Assembly (NCBI GenBank): GCA_036396755.1
Contig: DASWKG010000067.1
Location: 1-16,695 of the forward strand
Direction of reading: 5' to 3'
Length of the DNA: 16,695 nt
DNA from: DASWKG01 sp036396755
GTDB taxonomy: Bacteria > Actinomycetota > UBA4738 > CALAEC01
Shown one piece after another: positions 14,170 through 16,695 of the stretch. Each line of letters starts with the position of its first letter. Position 1 is the stretch's first letter. Position numbers and translations under genes: made by a program. Under the pieces are notes generated by a model. That model made no database searches and was not told the origin of the DNA. It saw only the letters and a list, made by a program, of their open reading frames with translations.

Positions 14170-14421
14170 ATGACGGAGAAAGTCAAGGTCAAGAGGCGCC
14201 GGGGGTTCACTCGCCTCTCCCGGAAGAACCAGGCCACCATCCCCGTCGACGTGGTCGCGGCCAGCGGGCTTCGGCCGGGCGACGAGCTGGAGGTGCGGGC
14301 GGTGGGGCCCGGGCGGGTGCTGCTGGCTCGGGCCGGGGACAACCTCGACGAGTACGTCGGTGACCTCACCGGCGTCTACGGGGAGGGGTACCTGGAGGAC
14401 CTCAGGGCCGAATGGGACTGA
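14170..14421 (+). CDS. AbrB/SpoVT-like swapped-hairpin antitoxin, module B
   Basis: An 83-residue protein with a SpoVT/AbrB-type DNA-binding domain at about 12-50: TRLSRKNQATIPVDVVAASG followed by LRPGDELEVRAVGPGRVLL. This is the double-psi/swapped-hairpin signature (K-x-Q-ATIP, GLxPGDxLEV). The acidic C-terminus (DNLDEYVGDLTGVYGEGYLEDLRAEWD in part) would be the toxin-binding segment. It is followed by a PIN gene that starts 10 nt before the antitoxin stop. ATG 14170 is preceded 6 nt upstream by TAACCT with no SD. Module B is of a different antitoxin class from the divergent module A, so the two are not simple duplicates. Confidence 0.88.
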   Translation: MTEKVKVKRRRGFTRLSRKNQATIPVDVVAASGLRPGDELEVRAVGPGRVLLARAGDNLDEYVGDLTGVYGEGYLEDLRAEWD

Positions 14422-14804
14422 GCGTCCTCGATTCGAGCGTCATCATCGCCTTCCGCGACTCGACCGACCGCCACCACGCGGCCTCCGTCAGCCTCCTCAA
14501 GGAGACGGCGGCGAGCGATGCGCTCGTCGTTCCCGTGATCGTCTACGCCGAGGTGCTGGTGGGGGCGATCCGGAAGGGACGGTCGCAGGCGGCGACCGCC
14601 GAGCGGTTCTTCCGGGATGCGACCCGGCTGGAGCCCGCGACCCCGGACATCGCCCGAACCGCCGCGCGGATCAGGGCGCAGCACGGGGTCCGGCTGCCCG
14701 ACGCCCTGGTGATCGCGACGGGCGTCGAGCTCGAGGCCGACCAGATCCTCACCGCCGACTCGAGGTGGAAGCGTGTCGACCCCCGCGTCCGCGTGATCGG
14801 ATAG
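14412..14804 (+). CDS. PIN-domain ribonuclease toxin (VapC-like), module B
   Basis: A 130-residue PIN domain with the expected acidic residues D7 (LSVLDSSVIIA), E47 (VIVYAEVLVG), D97 (GVRLPDALVIAT) and D116 (ILTADSRWKR). The LPDALI-like and TADxxW signatures are typical of VapC toxins that cut structured RNA; the actual target is unknown. The ATG at 14412 overlaps the antitoxin stop by 10 nt, the same overlap as in module A, pointing to coupled translation. The gene ends 39 bp before the convergent ATPase gene stop. No hairpin that I would call a terminator is seen in that gap. Confidence 0.9.
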   Translation: MGLSVLDSSVIIAFRDSTDRHHAASVSLLKETAASDALVVPVIVYAEVLVGAIRKGRSQAATAERFFRDATRLEPATPDIARTAARIRAQHGVRLPDALVIATGVELEADQILTADSRWKRVDPRVRVIG

Positions 14805-14843
14805 TCAGGATCGGCCACCCGGGACCCCGTTCGGTCGCTCGGA

Positions 14844-16226
14844 TCAGTCGTACAGGCCGGCGGCGGTCACCGTGATGGCCTCGTTGCGGGCGACATCACG
14901 GAAGCCCTCTCGCGCGAACAGGATGAGCTGCGGCGATCCCCGCGCCCCCGGGATGCGGACGGCTCGCTCCTCGAGTGCCCGCAGCACGCGACGGTCGACC
15001 GTCCGGGACCATTTCGCCTCGCCGGCCAGGACCACCTCCTTGCCGCGGAGGGCGACGACATCGATCTCGGTTTGCCCGTCGCCCGACCACCACGATCCGA
15101 TGCTCGTCGCGGCCGGCAATCTCGCTCCGGCCTCGAGCCGCACGTAGTCACGAGCCATCTGCTCGAAGACGGGACCCATGTGGTCGTCCAGCCCGCGGAG
15201 GATCACCGAGCGGACGATCTCCTCCCCCAGACCGCGCTCGATCTCCCCTCGATTCGGATAGACGAACCGGAACCAGAACGCCAGGAAGTTGTCCGCGATG
15301 CGGTAGACGCGAAGCCTCGTCCGTTCCGGGCGCTCGGTCACTGGCGTGCGCCGCTCGAGGAGGCGCATCGCTGTGAGCCGCTCCAGCCCCCTCGTGGGGT
15401 CCAGCCCGGCAGCGTCGCGGATCTTCGAATAGCTGGTCCGCCCCGAAGCGATGGCGGCCATGAGCCGGAAGTAACCGGGAGCGTCCGGGAGCTCCATCCG
15501 CAGCAACAGCTCACCCTCGCTCACGAGGATCGAGCCCGGATCCGCGAACAGGCGCGATAGGTTGCGCTCGACCGAGCCATCCTGGTCCCACATCCTCAGG
15601 TAGAGGGGCATGCCTCCGAGGACCCCGTGGACGAGCGCCTGGCGCGCCGGCTCCAGGCCCGGGTTGAACGCGGCTGCGTCGCGATAGGTGAAGGGGTGAA
15701 CCTGGAGGAGCATGTCGAATCGGCCGAACAGCGGGGCTCGCTCGGCGCCGAGACGCTCGAGAACGGTTGATGCCGAGCCGCACAGCACGAGTCGGAGCTT
15801 GCTGTCCCTGCCTTCACGATCCCAGAAGCGCTGGATGATCGAGGGCAGCGAGGGGTCGGCGTCCACGAGGTACGAGAACTCATCGAGCACCACGAGCAAG
15901 CGGCCCCGTCCCGAGGACGCCGCCAGGTAGCGGAGCGCCTCGTCCCAGTCCCTGAACGCCCCGCCGGCGAGCACGTCGGTCGGAGCGGGCTCGAGGACGG
16001 CCCGGCACGTATCGGAGAAGGCCCGGAGCTCGGCCTCCGGGGCCCGCTGCGTGGCGGTGAAGTGGATCGCCCGCTTCTCCTCCGCGAACCTCGTGAGCAG
16101 GAAGGACTTCCCGGTCCGGCGGCGTCCCCATACCAGACCGAGCCGGCCGCCGGGAGAGGCCCAGAACCGCTCGAGCGCGGCGAGCTCCTCCCGGCGATCG
16201 TGGAAATCGTCCACGCGGGGGAGCAT
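14844..16226 (-). CDS. AAA ATPase with C-terminal DUF234-type PD-(D/E)XK-like domain
   Basis: A 460-residue protein of the 'archaeal ATPase' (MNS/STAND-like) group. Residues 1-200 form the NTPase: DDFHDRREELAALERF at the start, Walker A GRRRTGKS (34-41), Walker B LLVVLDEFSYL (110-120) and a sensor-like LVLCGSAS (147-153). Residues 250-320 look like a winged helix plus the RIADNFLAFWFRFVYPNR motif (309-326). The DUF234 part has TEIDVVA (386-392) and GEAKWS (402-407), so D389, E403 and K405 fit a PD-(D/E)XK nuclease core. Biological role is unknown; relatives occur with mobile and defence genes. I use ATG 16226; an in-frame TTG at 16250 would add eight residues. It stands beside two toxin-antitoxin modules. 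Confidence 0.87.
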   Translation of the reverse strand: MLPRVDDFHDRREELAALERFWASPGGRLGLVWGRRRTGKSFLLTRFAEEKRAIHFTATQRAPEAELRAFSDTCRAVLEPAPTDVLAGGAFRDWDEALRYLAASSGRGRLLVVLDEFSYLVDADPSLPSIIQRFWDREGRDSKLRLVLCGSASTVLERLGAERAPLFGRFDMLLQVHPFTYRDAAAFNPGLEPARQALVHGVLGGMPLYLRMWDQDGSVERNLSRLFADPGSILVSEGELLLRMELPDAPGYFRLMAAIASGRTSYSKIRDAAGLDPTRGLERLTAMRLLERRTPVTERPERTRLRVYRIADNFLAFWFRFVYPNRGEIERGLGEEIVRSVILRGLDDHMGPVFEQMARDYVRLEAGARLPAATSIGSWWSGDGQTEIDVVALRGKEVVLAGEAKWSRTVDRRVLRALEERAVRIPGARGSPQLILFAREGFRDVARNEAITVTAAGLYD

Positions 16227-16234
16227 ACCGACCC

Positions 16235-16269
16235 ACCACGTCGCATGCAAGCAACGTCGGCGACGTGGT
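16235..16269 (-). promoter_or_regulatory. Competing hairpin in the ATPase leader
   Basis: ACCACGTCG (16235-16243) and CGACGTGGT (16261-16269) are exact 9-bp complements. The right arm overlaps the left stem and loop of the 14-bp hairpin, so only one of the two can form. In the ATPase transcript the second arm lies 8 nt upstream of the ATG, where it could affect translation. A switch is possible but unproven. Confidence 0.4.
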
Positions 16270-16285
16270 AAGTCGCCGACGTTGC
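16251..16285. repeat. 14-bp perfect inverted repeat with 7-nt loop
   Basis: GCAACGTCGGCGAC (16251-16264) and GTCGCCGACGTTGC (16272-16285) are exact complements around GTGGTAA. It is the strongest hairpin in the window. It lies 24 bp upstream of the ATPase start (read on minus) and about 145 bp upstream of galU. It may be a leader hairpin, an operator, or a mark of the right edge of the inserted block. Confidence 0.8.
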
Positions 16286-16383
16286 AGGTCGGTTCGAGCG
16301 AAGGTGGGCTCCGTCCGTCGCCGCGGCTTCTCCTGGCCGGCGTGGGCCGCCGGTTGCGGCTTCCTCACGCTCGGGTGCGGGAA

Positions 16384-16389
16384 TACACT
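16384..16389 (+). promoter_or_regulatory. -10 element of galU
   Basis: TACACT matches the -10 pattern; transcription would begin near 16396, giving a leader of about 34 nt before GTG 16430 with an SD. A weak TTCCTC lies 17 bp upstream as -35. Confidence 0.45.
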
Positions 16390-16429
16390 GTGTGCCCCCG
16401 GCCGCCCGAGGCCGGGCCGAGGAGGGCGC

Positions 16430-16695
16430 GTGAAGGTCAGGAAGGCGGTCATCCCGGCGGCGGGGCTCGGGACGCGGTTCCTGCCCGCCACCAAGGCGCA
16501 GCCGAAGGAGATGCTGCCGGTCGTCGACAAGCCGGCGATCCAGTACGTGGTCGAGGAGGCCGTCGGGTCCGGCGTCGAGGACATCCTCATCATCACCGGC
16601 CGAGGCAAGCGCACGCTCGAGGACCACTTCGACCGCTCGTTCGAGCTCGAGCACTACCTGGAGCGGTCCGGCAAGCACGAGGAGCTGAAGCAGGT
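16430..16695 (+). CDS. galU: UTP-glucose-1-phosphate uridylyltransferase, N-terminal part
   Basis: The first 88 residues of GalU, which makes UDP-glucose from UTP and glucose-1-phosphate for envelope polysaccharides and glycolipids. The N-terminus KVRKAVIPAAGLGTRFLP is the nucleotide-binding GxGTRxxP signature, followed by TKAQPKEMLPVVDKPAIQYVVEEA and ILIITGRGKRTLEDHFD, both diagnostic for bacterial GalU. The start is GTG 16430 with GAGGAGGG (16419-16426) a few nt upstream. The gene runs off the window, so the catalytic Lys and the C-terminus are not seen. It is divergent from the ATPase gene across about 200 bp. In mycobacteria galU lies directly beside fthC and the FmdB-like gene, so its distance from fthC here marks an interruption. 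Confidence 0.95.
   Translation, partial: MKVRKAVIPAAGLGTRFLPATKAQPKEMLPVVDKPAIQYVVEEAVGSGVEDILIITGRGKRTLEDHFDRSFELEHYLERSGKHEELKQ

Noticed and set aside
16226..16290. Transposon end or attachment site at the right edge of the block
   Set aside because: No matching inverted or direct copy was noticed at the left edge near 13403-13424, and no transposase or integrase gene is present.

Overview
The window looks like chromosomal DNA from a high-GC actinobacterium (Actinomycetota). I infer this from the GC-saturated third codon positions, GTG starts, a polyprenol-phosphate-mannose type glycosyltransferase, a TldD/TldE pair, a short RpoD-like sigma factor, and a galU / 5-formyl-THF cyclo-ligase / FmdB neighbourhood that matches the order known in mycobacteria. 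Several genes seem to be read from leaderless mRNAs, also common in this phylum. I cannot place the organism below phylum level; an uncultivated lineage is possible. There is no tRNA, rRNA, CRISPR array or insertion sequence that I can support.

Left part (1-4659): the tail of a secreted calcium-binding RTX-repeat protein, a Tat-exported M14 zinc carboxypeptidase with a C-terminal regulatory-like domain, a convergent orphan cytosolic histidine kinase with a degenerate H-box, and, divergent from it, a multi-membrane GT-C mannosyltransferase. The last overlaps by 165 bp, tail to tail, with a second large membrane protein (4495-6390, minus) that resembles GT-C enzymes but that I cannot name.

Middle part (6391-13402): a tldD-tldE operon (plus strand) faces a sigma-70 gene across a perfect hairpin. 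A long minus-strand run then reads, in transcription order, fthC (5-formyltetrahydrofolate cyclo-ligase), an FmdB/Ruc-like zinc-ribbon protein, methylthioadenosine phosphorylase, a CpaB/SAF-domain protein, undecaprenyl-diphosphatase and the sigma factor.

Right part (13422-16695): two back-to-back PIN-toxin modules (ribbon-helix-helix + PIN on minus, AbrB-like + PIN on plus), a DUF234-type AAA ATPase carrying a PD-(D/E)XK-like nuclease signature, and the start of galU. In mycobacteria galU lies next to fthC and the FmdB-like gene, so the roughly 2.9 kb toxin-antitoxin/ATPase block looks like an accessory insertion into a conserved junction. A strong 14-bp hairpin, with a competing 9-bp alternative, lies at its right edge in front of the ATPase gene.

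The most interesting signals are the repeated pattern of a -10 hexamer 6-9 nt ahead of start codons, the accessory block, the two competing hairpins before the ATPase, a probable CTG start for the phosphorylase, and the in-register antisense overlap of two membrane-protein genes. I did not find clear proof of a wholly new system.
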